In this document: piece after piece, positions 7,375 to 14,183 of the stretch
How the letters are laid out: every line of letters starts with the position of its first letter
Numbering within the stretch: position 1 is the stretch's first letter
Assembly: GCA_003446315.1 (NCBI GenBank)
Contig: DMBA01000250.1
Location: 1-15,497 of the forward strand
Direction of reading: 5' to 3'
DNA from: Ruminococcus sp.
GTDB taxonomy: Bacteria; Bacillota; Clostridia; Oscillospirales; Ruminococcaceae
DNA length: 15,497 nucleotides
Position numbers and translations under genes: made by a program
Notes under the pieces: generated by a model
What the model was told of the DNA's origin: nothing
Databases searched by the model: none
Seen by the model: the letters and a program-made list of their open reading frames with translations, nothing else

Positions 7375-7548
7375 CTATCGGATCAGCTCGGAAACGCTGT
7401 CCATGACCGCGCCGATCGCGTGCATGGCTTTGACGGTGCGGCGTTTCAGCTTTGATTTCTCACTGCCGGATGCACTGCTGATAAAATACCCGATCATGCC
7501 GGCGGCAGCGCCTGCTGCCATGCCTTTTACGATCGCCTGCATTTGCAT
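7375..7548 (-). CDS. Small conserved-looking protein, 57 aa, function unknown
   Basis: A short reading frame starts at ATG 7548-7546 with a good AAAGGAG nine bases upstream and ends at TAG 7377-7375. The product begins MQMQAIVKGM, has a small-residue-rich glycine/alanine helix (about residues 8-25, GMAAGAAAGMIGYFI) and a basic middle (KSKLKRRTVKAM) followed by an amphipathic segment ending VSELIR. This pattern recalls short clostridial proteins with a Gly/Ala-rich hydrophobic N-terminus (YtxH-like in appearance), but I cannot name the family. It lies between the pyr-ruvX terminator and the acpP terminator on the opposite strand from pyr-ruvX. No clear promoter is seen. The ribosome binding site and normal composition support a real gene. 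Confidence 0.65.
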   Translation of the reverse strand: MQMQAIVKGMAAGAAAGMIGYFISSASGSEKSKLKRRTVKAMHAIGAVMDSVSELIR

Positions 7549-7617
7549 GTGAATCGCTCCTTTCTGCGTTGATACAGATAGTTTGCCGCAGCGGAAGCCT
7601 GCTATGCCTGTCAGATT

Positions 7618-7655
7618 CTGAAAGAAATCCGGACTCCCGCGGCGGGAATCCGGAT
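7618..7655 (-). terminator. Rho-independent terminator after acpP
   Basis: Arms 7655-7644 and 7638-7627 form a GC-rich stem with one C-A mismatch and a five-base loop. On the minus strand it is followed by TTTCTTT. It begins a few bases after the acpP stop. Confidence 0.8.
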
Positions 7656-7661
7656 CTTTGA

Positions 7662-7895
7662 TTATTCGTTGATATATCCTTCGATATACTCGACAGCATC
7701 GCCGACTGTGCTGATTCTGTCCACTGCATCGTCCTCGACTGCGATATCGAATTCTTCCGAGATTGTTTTCATCAGCAGCGTGATATCCAGCGAATCTGCC
7801 TGAAGATCGTCAATAAAATCAGCATCCATCGTGACCTCATCTTCATCAACATCGAGCTGATCCAAAATGATGTCCTTGAGTTTTTCGAATACCAT
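7662..7895 (-). CDS. acpP: Acyl carrier protein
   Basis: The 77-residue, strongly acidic protein carries growing acyl chains on a 4'-phosphopantetheine arm in type II fatty-acid synthesis. The attachment motif is ADSLD (33-37) with Ser35, followed by the usual helix and the C-terminal TVGDAVEYIE. Length and charge are typical. The start at 7895 has AGAAAGGAG upstream. It is transcribed alone from a consensus promoter and closed by its own terminator, with no fab genes nearby. A second, pathway-specific ACP is possible in such genomes, but the strong promoter and canonical sequence suit the housekeeping ACP. Confidence 0.94.
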   Translation of the reverse strand: MVFEKLKDIILDQLDVDEDEVTMDADFIDDLQADSLDITLLMKTISEEFDIAVEDDAVDRISTVGDAVEYIEGYINE

Positions 7896-7965
7896 GTAAT
7901 CTGCTCCTTTCTGTTATGTGATAGTCTGTGCGCATGCAGAAAAGTCTGCCGGTCACATTGCTTAT

Positions 7966-7994
7966 AGTATATCCGTTTGTTTGAAAAAGGTCAA
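7966..7994 (-). promoter_or_regulatory. acpP: Sigma-A promoter of acpP
   Basis: On the minus strand TTGACC (7994-7989), a 17-bp spacer and TATACT (7971-7966). The leader to acpP would be about 65 nt. No FapR-like operator is visible. Confidence 0.82.
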
Positions 7995-8027
7995 TATCTT
8001 TTTGCAGATTTTCCGGAAAAACGGCGT

Positions 8028-8072
8028 AAAAATTCGTGCAAAAGATTTCGGTTTGCTTTGGCTACTTTGCAC
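8028..8072 (-). terminator. Rho-independent terminator of the gerA-type operon
   Basis: On the minus strand GTGCAAAG (8072-8065) pairs with CTTTTGCAC (8044-8036) with one bulged base, around a loop of 20 nt, followed by ATTTTT. It lies 14 bases after the gerAC stop. Confidence 0.6.
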
Positions 8073-8085
8073 AAAAGTGCTGGAA

Positions 8086-8994
8086 TCAGGCAGTTATTTG
8101 AATGCGGCAGTCTGCATTTTTGAGGATACAGCGCCATTCTGACGGCGTGCAGGCAGATGCTTCGGATATTCCGTCGCGTGCGGCAGTCTCGCGCAGAAAG
8201 AGCAGATCGGCACCGGATGCGCCTGCGGTTTGCTCGAATGCTTCCCGCAGCATCGCAGTCAGGATCTCCGCTGCCCCGTCGGTCGGGGGCGAAACGGACA
8301 GTTTTCCGGAGAACGTGAAGCAAAGATGCGATGCTGTGCCGGAAACAGTGCAGCGAAGCGCTTGTTTTGTCACGCTGCAAACGGTTTGCCCGTTGTGAAA
8401 CCGGAATTGCTGCCAGCGGCCGCACAGCAATGCAAGCCCGCGGCAGGCGGATTCCGAGAGGACGGCGTATTGCTGTTCGGTATCCCAGAGGGACAGCGAG
8501 AATGTTTCGCCGGTTTGCACGGGAATAGCGGTGATGCCGGAACCTTCCCACAGATCCCCAAGGATGATATCGGCAGTGCGCACCGGAATCTGACCGGTAT
8601 CGGCGGCAGCCTGCAAGCGTGCGGGATCCGGCAATTGATCCTGCACCAGTTTGTCGCAGGCGTGCTGCGGTACGAAAAGCACGGGACAAGTCGGGGCAAG
8701 CAGACCGTTTTGCAGAAGCTCCTGCATGACAGTGCATGGATTCCCTGAGACAGCAAGCAGCGAAAGATGTCCGGCAGAGATCTCTGCGCCGGATGCGTTT
8801 TGCAGCGCATCGGGAAAAAGCAGCGGGGATGCTGCTTCAGCAATGATGACGCGGTCTTCCTGTGTGGTATGGGCAGCGAACCGGCAGGGTGTACCGGTTT
8901 CTGCGGCGAGCAGATCGGGCGAAAGGCGTGTGCGGATATCGGTGCAGCCTGTCAGCAGGAGACAGACGGATAAAAGCGGGAAAAACGGTTTCAT
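8086..8994 (-). CDS. gerAC: Ger(x)C-family spore germination lipoprotein
   Basis: The 302-residue product starts with a lipoprotein signal peptide ending in the lipobox LTGC (14-17), so Cys17 would be lipidated on the outer face of the spore inner membrane. The following GHLSLLAVSGNP...VMQELLQ region resembles the conserved N-terminal domain of GerAC proteins, the C subunit of the germinant receptor. The protein is shorter than the usual 370-400 residues and diverged. The start at 8994 overlaps the gerAB stop by four bases (ATGA) and has GGAAAGGA upstream; a much longer open frame to 9486 is only an antisense-like extension inside gerAB. Its identity rests partly on its position as third gene after gerAA and gerAB. 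The symbol is generic for the subunit. Confidence 0.8.
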   Translation of the reverse strand: MKPFFPLLSVCLLLTGCTDIRTRLSPDLLAAETGTPCRFAAHTTQEDRVIIAEAASPLLFPDALQNASGAEISAGHLSLLAVSGNPCTVMQELLQNGLLAPTCPVLFVPQHACDKLVQDQLPDPARLQAAADTGQIPVRTADIILGDLWEGSGITAIPVQTGETFSLSLWDTEQQYAVLSESACRGLALLCGRWQQFRFHNGQTVCSVTKQALRCTVSGTASHLCFTFSGKLSVSPPTDGAAEILTAMLREAFEQTAGASGADLLFLRETAARDGISEASACTPSEWRCILKNADCRIQITA

Positions 8995-9962
8995 GCAGAT
9001 TCCTTTCCGGCAGACTGCCTGTTGCAAAACGATTGTGTGATGCGGATAAAAAGCGGCAGCAGAATGGCGGCAGCGGCACACAGGATCCCAAAGGCACCGG
9101 CAAGCTGTGCATGCTGATACAGCAGCAGGGCGGCAATGAGAAATGGCGGGAAGATCACGGCAATACCGGCATATTTGCGGGCAGTGTGCGGTTTTGCTGC
9201 CTGTAAACAGCACGCCATGCAGAATACACCGCATCCGTATGCAAACAGCATCCACAGCCCGTCTGTCCGGACTGCATCTGACAGCGGTGTGCGGGAGAGC
9301 AGCAGGAAAAACGGGCTGCCGCGATAATGCGTAAGACGGGCGTTCTGCATCGTACCGAACAGGACGAGTGCCGGCAGGATCACGGCTTTTCCGATCGCCC
9401 ATAAGGAAACCGCGCGGGCAGCAGAATCGGTCGTTTGTGATTGCCGGAGCAGCGGCAGCAGGAGCAGTTCGCCGGATGCCTGCCATTCCCGCAGAAAACC
9501 GGCGGAAACGCTGTCATTTTCATAGAGCGCGGAGAGATGGGCTGTCCGGATGCCGCTGACGGGCAGGAGCAGCAGCGCAAGACATGCGGCTGTCAGCAGG
9601 ACGGTTCCGGCACGGGCTGCGGCACGGTCTGGCTGCGATACAGTATAGAATAAGGCAGGCAGCAGCAGGAGCATCATAGCGGCGGTTTGCGGCAGCCGGA
9701 GCATTTGATATAAATGAAAATATGCGGCGGCAAGGCGTGCACCCCAGAGCAGAAGCAATCCGCGGAGCAGCTTCTGTACGGGTTCAGGGAGCAGCAGAGG
9801 TTTGCGCAGCATCGGAATCAGCAAAATTGCCTGCGTGACGGAAGCAAGCACCATGCCTTTTGCATATGCCGCTGTATATGGTACGCCGCTGCATAAAAAG
9901 AGAAAGAAGCGAAAGAGCAGGAGCATCGCAGCACCTTGCATTGCGGAACGGGTTTGCAGCAT
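8991..9962 (-). CDS. gerAB: GerAB/Spore germination permease (endospore germination permease family)
   Basis: This 323-residue polytopic protein has roughly eight to ten hydrophobic segments separated by short basic or polar loops, as expected for the GerAB subunit. That family belongs to the amino acid-polyamine-organocation transporter superfamily and binds the germinant. The start ATG at 9962 follows AAAGGAG, and 22 nt separate it from the gerAA stop. It is somewhat shorter than the common 360-370 residues, and conserved GerAB motifs are weak, so assignment combines topology with operon position. The stop overlaps the gerAC start. Confidence 0.8.
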   Translation of the reverse strand: MLQTRSAMQGAAMLLLFRFFLFLCSGVPYTAAYAKGMVLASVTQAILLIPMLRKPLLLPEPVQKLLRGLLLLWGARLAAAYFHLYQMLRLPQTAAMMLLLLPALFYTVSQPDRAAARAGTVLLTAACLALLLLPVSGIRTAHLSALYENDSVSAGFLREWQASGELLLLPLLRQSQTTDSAARAVSLWAIGKAVILPALVLFGTMQNARLTHYRGSPFFLLLSRTPLSDAVRTDGLWMLFAYGCGVFCMACCLQAAKPHTARKYAGIAVIFPPFLIAALLLYQHAQLAGAFGILCAAAAILLPLFIRITQSFCNRQSAGKESA

Positions 9963-9984
9963 GAAAATCTCCTTTCTCATTGGT

Positions 9985-11448
9985 TTACGATTCGGGATCG
10001 TGCTTTTGCGCGGCGGAACGGATCTCCGAGATGCGGAAATTGCCCTGCGAGAGCCGCCGGAATCCGATACGGGCGAAAATATCATGCAGATGATGCGGCA
10101 AAAGCGGTGCAAGCGGTGCGGATACCGGATAGCCGAAAACTTCTGTGCCGCAGATATGAAAGAGCAGCATGATACAGACCGGCGCGATCCCCGGAATGCC
10201 GGCAGCAGCGGCGGCAAGGATCAGCACGGGACGCAGGACGGTCAGGGCGGCATGATGTTCCGGAATGACGAAACCGGCGGTTGCGGAGAGGGCTGCAACG
10301 GTCAGGACAGGTGTGCTCAATATGCCGGATTGCACGGCGGCATCCCCGATCAGCAGCCCGCCGATCATGCCGACTGCACCGCCGACCGATTTCGGGAGCC
10401 GAAGCCCGGCTTCCCGCACGATCTCAAACATAAACAGCACACCGAGCAATTCGGCGGCAAGCGAAAACGGGACATTCTGTTCGGACTCCGTCAGCAGACG
10501 CAGGAGCGTTTCGTGGAGCAGCGCAGGGTGATGCAGCGCCGCAGCAAGATATGCCGCGGGAAGCAGCAGCGCCATGACAGCAGCACCGTATTTGATCCAG
10601 CGGAGCAGGGTCGCATAAGCGGGCGGATAGTTGTAGTCATCGAGTGTCTGGAATGTCTCACAGAAAAGCTGCGGGATCACCAATGCAAAGGGCGTGCCGT
10701 CAATGAGGATGCCGACTCTGCCTTCGAGCAGCTTTGCACAGAAAATATCCGGACGCTCCGTCGTGCCGATGCTGTGCACGAGCTGCGAATCGCTTTCTTC
10801 GAGAAACGGGCGCACATATCCGCTGGAGAATACGGTTTCCAGCGGGAGCGATTCCAGCTTTTTGCGGATCGCAGACAAAAGATCATCCGGCACGCGATCC
10901 CGCAGGAACACCATGCAGAGATCAGTGCGGGAGACAGTGCCTGCCTGATGCATCTCGAAGGTCAGAAGCGGAGAACGGAGTCTGCGGCGGATCAGGGAAA
11001 GATTGGTTCGGATGGGTTCGGTGAAGCCTTCTTTTGCGCCGTAGATATTCAGCTCGCCGGAAGGCTCAGAGATGCCGCGTGCCGCATATCCCTGCAAGCC
11101 GCATGCAAGGGCATGGTCTGCGCCGTCGCAAAGCACGATCAGAAAACCGGCATGCAGCCGCAGCAGCAATTCATCTGTATCGGAAAGCAGCGCTGTATCC
11201 GGCGCGAGCGCACGCTGCTCAGAGAGATACTGCAAAAGCGATGCACCGTCCGGAAAACCGGAGCAGAGTGCGTGCAGCGGGGCGAAAACAAGTTCGCCGG
11301 CAAGCTCCGTGCTGCACATGCCCTCGCAGGAGAGCAGTGCGCAGGGAATGCCGCCCGCACGGATACGGCAGACTGTGAGATCAGAAGAATTGCCGGTCTT
11401 TCTGCGGAGCAGCGAAAGGTTTGTATCAAGAGATTGCGTCAAAAGCAT
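9985..11448 (-). CDS. gerAA: GerA-family spore germination protein, A subunit
   Basis: The 487-residue protein matches the GerA family. A soluble N-terminal half has the signature KEGFTEPIRTNLSLIRRR (139-156), then ERPDIFCAKLLEGRVGILIDG (231-251) and a membrane half (about 285-460) with EIVREAGLRLPKSVGGAVGMIGGLLIG (342-368). GerAA subunits form the oligomeric receptor, with ion-channel activity, in the spore inner membrane. SpoVAF is a close relative, but linkage to gerAB- and gerAC-like genes favours a germinant receptor. The ATG at 11448 is preceded by AAAGGG. It is first in a three-gene operon with a sigma-G-like promoter. A long open frame on the other strand (9802-11583) is a codon-usage shadow. 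Confidence 0.93.
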   Translation of the reverse strand: MLLTQSLDTNLSLLRRKTGNSSDLTVCRIRAGGIPCALLSCEGMCSTELAGELVFAPLHALCSGFPDGASLLQYLSEQRALAPDTALLSDTDELLLRLHAGFLIVLCDGADHALACGLQGYAARGISEPSGELNIYGAKEGFTEPIRTNLSLIRRRLRSPLLTFEMHQAGTVSRTDLCMVFLRDRVPDDLLSAIRKKLESLPLETVFSSGYVRPFLEESDSQLVHSIGTTERPDIFCAKLLEGRVGILIDGTPFALVIPQLFCETFQTLDDYNYPPAYATLLRWIKYGAAVMALLLPAAYLAAALHHPALLHETLLRLLTESEQNVPFSLAAELLGVLFMFEIVREAGLRLPKSVGGAVGMIGGLLIGDAAVQSGILSTPVLTVAALSATAGFVIPEHHAALTVLRPVLILAAAAAGIPGIAPVCIMLLFHICGTEVFGYPVSAPLAPLLPHHLHDIFARIGFRRLSQGNFRISEIRSAAQKHDPES

Positions 11449-11471
11449 AGCACCAGCCCTTTGTTTTTCGT

Positions 11472-11501
11472 TATTTTGCCGTGTTTTCGCAGTAAATATG
11501 C
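11472..11501 (-). promoter_or_regulatory. Sigma-G-like (forespore) promoter of the gerA-type operon
   Basis: On the minus strand GCATA (11501-11497), an 18-bp spacer and CAAAATA (11478-11472). The sigma-G consensus known from Bacillus is about GHATR and CATWMTA with 17-18 bp between; this matches the -35 fully and six of seven -10 bases. The resulting leader is short (about 15-20 nt). No sigma-A-type promoter is visible for gerAA. Confidence 0.5.
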
Positions 11502-11529
11502 ATCAAAGTTGAAGATTCTGTTATTTTTG

Positions 11530-11549
11530 AAAAATGCGATTGCATTTTT
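11530..11549. repeat. 8-bp inverted repeat overlapping the capA-family promoter
   Basis: AAAAATGC (11530-11537) and GCATTTTT (11542-11549) form a perfect inverted repeat with a 4-bp centre. The right half covers the -35 box of the downstream promoter, a position typical of a repressor operator. It lies about 30 bp upstream of the divergent ger promoter. Confidence 0.5.
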
Positions 11550-11568
11550 GAAGTCTGTGTGGTATAAT
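11540..11568 (+). promoter_or_regulatory. Sigma-A promoter of the CapA-family lipoprotein gene
   Basis: TTGCAT (11540-11545), 17-bp spacer, perfect TATAAT (11563-11568). An 80-nt leader follows with a small TCCGGC/GCCGGA hairpin at 11590-11608. Confidence 0.8.
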
Positions 11569-11649
11569 TATATAGTATCATAGGGGAAGTCCGGCAAAAG
11601 ATGCCGGAGACAGCATAAAAGAGCAATACGGGAAAGGAAAAGTTTACAA

Positions 11650-12942
11650 ATGAACATGCAAATCCGGAAACCGGCTGTTTGTTTGCTGGCATTCGGCACA
11701 TTGCTGTGCTGCGGAAGCTGCGGCATGGATCCTGTGGATGTTGTAGATAAAGTCGGAATCGCAGAAGAAATTTTACCGGCGGAAACAGATCAGACTGCGC
11801 CTGTTACGCTTGCTACACAAGAGACATATATCACAACCGTTACAACACCTGCTGTGCCGCCGGATATCAATGTGAGCGTGGTGGCTGTGGGAGATAATCT
11901 CGTGCAGACACATGTCTATCTTGCAGCGCAGGCACAGGCAGGCGGTGCAGAGGGCGAATATAATTTTGCGCCGCTTTACGAAGGCATCAAGCCGATCGTG
12001 GAAGAAGCGGATGTCGCCATTATCAATCAGGAAACGCTGATCTGCGGCGACGAGGATCAGTATGAGATTTCCGGCTCGAATTTCAATTTCAATTCGCCGA
12101 CGGTGCTGGGTGAAGCAATGGTGGATGTGGGCTTCGATATTTTCACGCTCTGCAATAACCATATGCTGGATAAAGGCATCAGCGGACTGGAAGCCTCGCT
12201 GGATTATTGGGACGGCATGATGCAGAACCATCCGATTCTGGCACTGGGCGCTTACAGAGATGAGACAGATCAGGATAAGATCCGCATTCAGCAGGCAAAC
12301 GGCTTGAAGATCGCGTATCTTGCCTATACAGAAAGCCTGAACGGCTACAGCCTGCCGGACGGCACAAGCGTGAAGATCGGCAGAACATCCGATGAAGCAC
12401 TGATCGAACGGCAGATCAAAAAGGCAAAAGAACTTGCAGATGCCGTTGTGGTCGCTGCGCACTGGGGCTGGGAAGATACCCATGCCGTTGCCCCGGAAGT
12501 GGAAGAACTGGCTGAGAAAATGATCGGCTGGGGCGCGGATGTCATCCTTGGCTCGCATTCGCATACTGCCGAAACAATGAAGTATATCGACCGGCCCGAT
12601 GGCTCAAGAGGCTTCGTGTTCTATTCTATGGGCAATTTTATCTCCGCCCAGACCGATAATTTTAATATGGTCGGGGAGATGGAGTGCTTCAATCTGGTCA
12701 AGCACGGCGACACCGGAGAAGTGACAGTCGAGGATGTGAAGTGCAGACCGGTTATTACACAATATGACGACGGTGCGTTTGCAAATCTGCGCCTGATTCC
12801 GTATAAGGATTATACACCGGAACTGGCAGCACAGCACGGTCTGCCTTATGCACCGCTTGGCACCGCAAAAGCATTTAATATGGATGTTATAAATCAAATC
12901 ATTGACGAAAATATCCCGAAAGAATACCAAAAACTGGATTAA
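11650..12942 (+). CDS. CapA (PGA_cap) family lipoprotein
   Basis: The 430-residue protein begins with a signal peptide and a Cys-rich lipobox-like CCGSC (lipidation likely at Cys24), then a Thr/Pro-rich spacer of about 40 residues. The rest is the CapA domain, a calcineurin-like metallophosphoesterase fold: VAVGDNLVQTH, INQETLICG, NNHMLDKG, VAAHWGWEDT, ILGSHSHTAE and YSMGNFISAQ occur in the family order. B. subtilis CapA/PgsA takes part in poly-gamma-glutamate synthesis, but no capB/capC (pgsB/pgsC) genes are here. In gut Firmicutes such orphan lipoproteins are usually of unknown function, perhaps envelope phosphatases. The start at 11650 follows GGAAAGGAAAAG, and a second Met two codons later is possible. 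The gene is monocistronic with its own promoter and terminator. Confidence 0.9.
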   Translation: MNMQIRKPAVCLLAFGTLLCCGSCGMDPVDVVDKVGIAEEILPAETDQTAPVTLATQETYITTVTTPAVPPDINVSVVAVGDNLVQTHVYLAAQAQAGGAEGEYNFAPLYEGIKPIVEEADVAIINQETLICGDEDQYEISGSNFNFNSPTVLGEAMVDVGFDIFTLCNNHMLDKGISGLEASLDYWDGMMQNHPILALGAYRDETDQDKIRIQQANGLKIAYLAYTESLNGYSLPDGTSVKIGRTSDEALIERQIKKAKELADAVVVAAHWGWEDTHAVAPEVEELAEKMIGWGADVILGSHSHTAETMKYIDRPDGSRGFVFYSMGNFISAQTDNFNMVGEMECFNLVKHGDTGEVTVEDVKCRPVITQYDDGAFANLRLIPYKDYTPELAAQHGLPYAPLGTAKAFNMDVINQIIDENIPKEYQKLD

Positions 12943-12958
12943 ATCGAACAAAAATACG

Positions 12959-13007
12959 CCGCATCAGATTCCGCAAAATATTTGGGAAGCTGATGCGGAT
13001 TTTATTT
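12959..13007 (+). terminator. Rho-independent terminator after the CapA-family gene
   Basis: CCGCATCAG (12959-12967) pairs with CTGATGCGG (12990-12998), with a further TTCC/GGAA helix inside. It is followed by ATTTTATTT, and an A-rich upstream flank suggests bidirectional use. Confidence 0.85.
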
Positions 13008-13069
13008 GTCGGATTGCATAATTTTAAGGTGCTGAATTTATCAATTATCACAAAAACGGCATCAGAGTC

Positions 13070-13098
13070 TTGACTTTGTGACAGCGGTTTATTATAAT
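13070..13098 (+). promoter_or_regulatory. Sigma-A promoter of the cohesin-dockerin gene
   Basis: TTGACT (13070-13075), 17-bp spacer and TATAAT (13093-13098), a near-consensus and probably strong promoter. The start codon is 260 nt downstream, so the leader is unusually long. Confidence 0.85.
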
Positions 13099-13104
13099 GG
13101 TATT

Positions 13105-13358
13105 AAGCCGTATTGTCAGGGTATGTATATACTTTTAGAAGCACCTGTATACAGGCTCGTTCAGAGTGTGATTCCGGCGCTTCGGAGAGGGCAGTGCCCG
13201 ATACGGAAGAAGGACAGAATCTGCGGCAATTCAGACAGACGGGTAACAGCGTTTCGAGAAGGCAGAATGAACCGCGGAACTGTCTTTGGTATATGAAAAG
13301 AAATGTATCAGCGCATTTCTTGGAGTATATACACTATCATGAAAGAAGGAGGAAAGGA
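13105..13358 (+). promoter_or_regulatory. Long structured 5' leader of the cohesin-dockerin gene
   Basis: The 416-bp gap after the CapA-family gene holds a terminator, a promoter and this leader of about 250 nt, with no convincing gene. It contains a perfect 12-bp palindrome CCTGTATACAGG (13144-13155) and a GGGC-agt-GCCC hairpin (13189-13199) enclosed by TTCCG/CGGAA (13172-13176 with 13204-13208). It also has an 8-bp AAGAAATG/CATTTCTT hairpin (13298-13305 with 13314-13321), and the 8-bp palindrome GTATATAC at both 13125 and 13325. The last hairpin is just upstream of the AGGAGGAAAGG ribosome binding site. I do not recognise a known riboswitch. Confidence 0.5.
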
Positions 13359-14183
13359 ATGAAGGCGCAGAAGGCGGCAGCTTGCCTGATCGCAGGTTGT
13401 CTTGCATGCGGTCTGGTGACGGCAAAAGCCGGTTCAGTATCCGCTGATGCAGAATTGCCGGAAACAGTGCTGCGCGTCGAACGGACGGCGGCAAATGCGG
13501 ACGGCAGTTTCACAGCAAGCGTGTATCTGGATACGCTTCCCGAAACAGGACTGGGTGCATTGGAGTTTGTGATCGCATATGATGCTGCTGCTTTGAGCAT
13601 CACCGGAGCAGAATTGCTCTATGATACCGGTGCGCAAAATGCACAGCAAATCGCATATCCGGATCTTGCCGAAACGGTTTTCACCTGCAGCGATGACAGA
13701 GGGGGCATGTTTGGTGTTCGCTGGGCAACCGTACTGTCAAATGCAGATTACTGGTTGAAGGAGGAAAGACCCTTCTTCCGGCTCAGCGGCGTGCTGAAGG
13801 ATGAAATGCCCGAAGGCGCGTGTGCAGAGCTGCGGATTGTTCCGCCGGCGGGATTGCCCGCAGGTTCGGATATTCCGGCAGGCTTTCTGGACACGGATAA
13901 TGTGATACACCGCAGCCCGGTGACTGTGCAGAACGGCGCAATCTGGAAACCGATTGATGAAACCGGCGCTACGATGTACGGCGACATGAATCTGGACGGA
14001 CAGGTTACGGTGTCAGATGCAGTAATGATGCAGCGGGCGATTGCAGAGGAGCTTGCCCTCAGCGCCGCAGCATACGCAAACGCAGACTGTGAGTTTGATG
14101 GATTGCTGACAATAAGCGACATATCGCTGATGCTTCGGTATCTGACAGATGATGCCGGGGATGTCGTACTCGGTGCACATTAA
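13359..14183 (+). CDS. Secreted cohesin-dockerin adaptor scaffoldin (ScaC-like)
   Basis: The 274-residue protein has a Sec signal peptide (about residues 1-29, cleavage near AKA or VSA), one cohesin-like beta-sandwich module (about 35-195) and a C-terminal dockerin (about 206-265). The cohesin start LRVERTAANADGSFTASVYL and the strand GLGALEFVIAYD are typical. The dockerin shows two calcium loops, D209-x-N211-x-D213...D220 and D243-x-E245-x-D247...D254, each followed by a helix. A single cohesin plus dockerin makes an adaptor that plugs into a larger scaffoldin and presents a different binding specificity, as ScaC does in R. flavefaciens. The size and position directly before a large scaffoldin gene match that cluster. 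The start at 13359 has AGGAGG; the in-frame extension to 13113 lacks both a ribosome binding site and a signal-peptide-first layout. Confidence 0.85.
   Translation: MKAQKAAACLIAGCLACGLVTAKAGSVSADAELPETVLRVERTAANADGSFTASVYLDTLPETGLGALEFVIAYDAAALSITGAELLYDTGAQNAQQIAYPDLAETVFTCSDDRGGMFGVRWATVLSNADYWLKEERPFFRLSGVLKDEMPEGACAELRIVPPAGLPAGSDIPAGFLDTDNVIHRSPVTVQNGAIWKPIDETGATMYGDMNLDGQVTVSDAVMMQRAIAEELALSAAAYANADCEFDGLLTISDISLMLRYLTDDAGDVVLGAH

Noticed and set aside
8995..9486. Upstream extension of the GerAC frame to a start at 9486
   Set aside because: It would place more than 160 residues before a clear lipoprotein signal peptide and lies inside gerAB in another frame.
9802..11583. 593-codon open frame on the plus strand over gerAA/gerAB
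   Set aside because: It is antisense to the ger genes, which have family signatures, ribosome binding sites and coupled stops. The product has abnormal His/Gln/Arg/Cys-rich composition; it is a codon-usage shadow.
13113..13358. 82-codon N-terminal extension of the cohesin-dockerin protein
   Set aside because: It has no ribosome binding site, gives Arg/Cys-rich sequence and would bury the signal peptide; the ATG at 13359 has an ideal AGGAGG.
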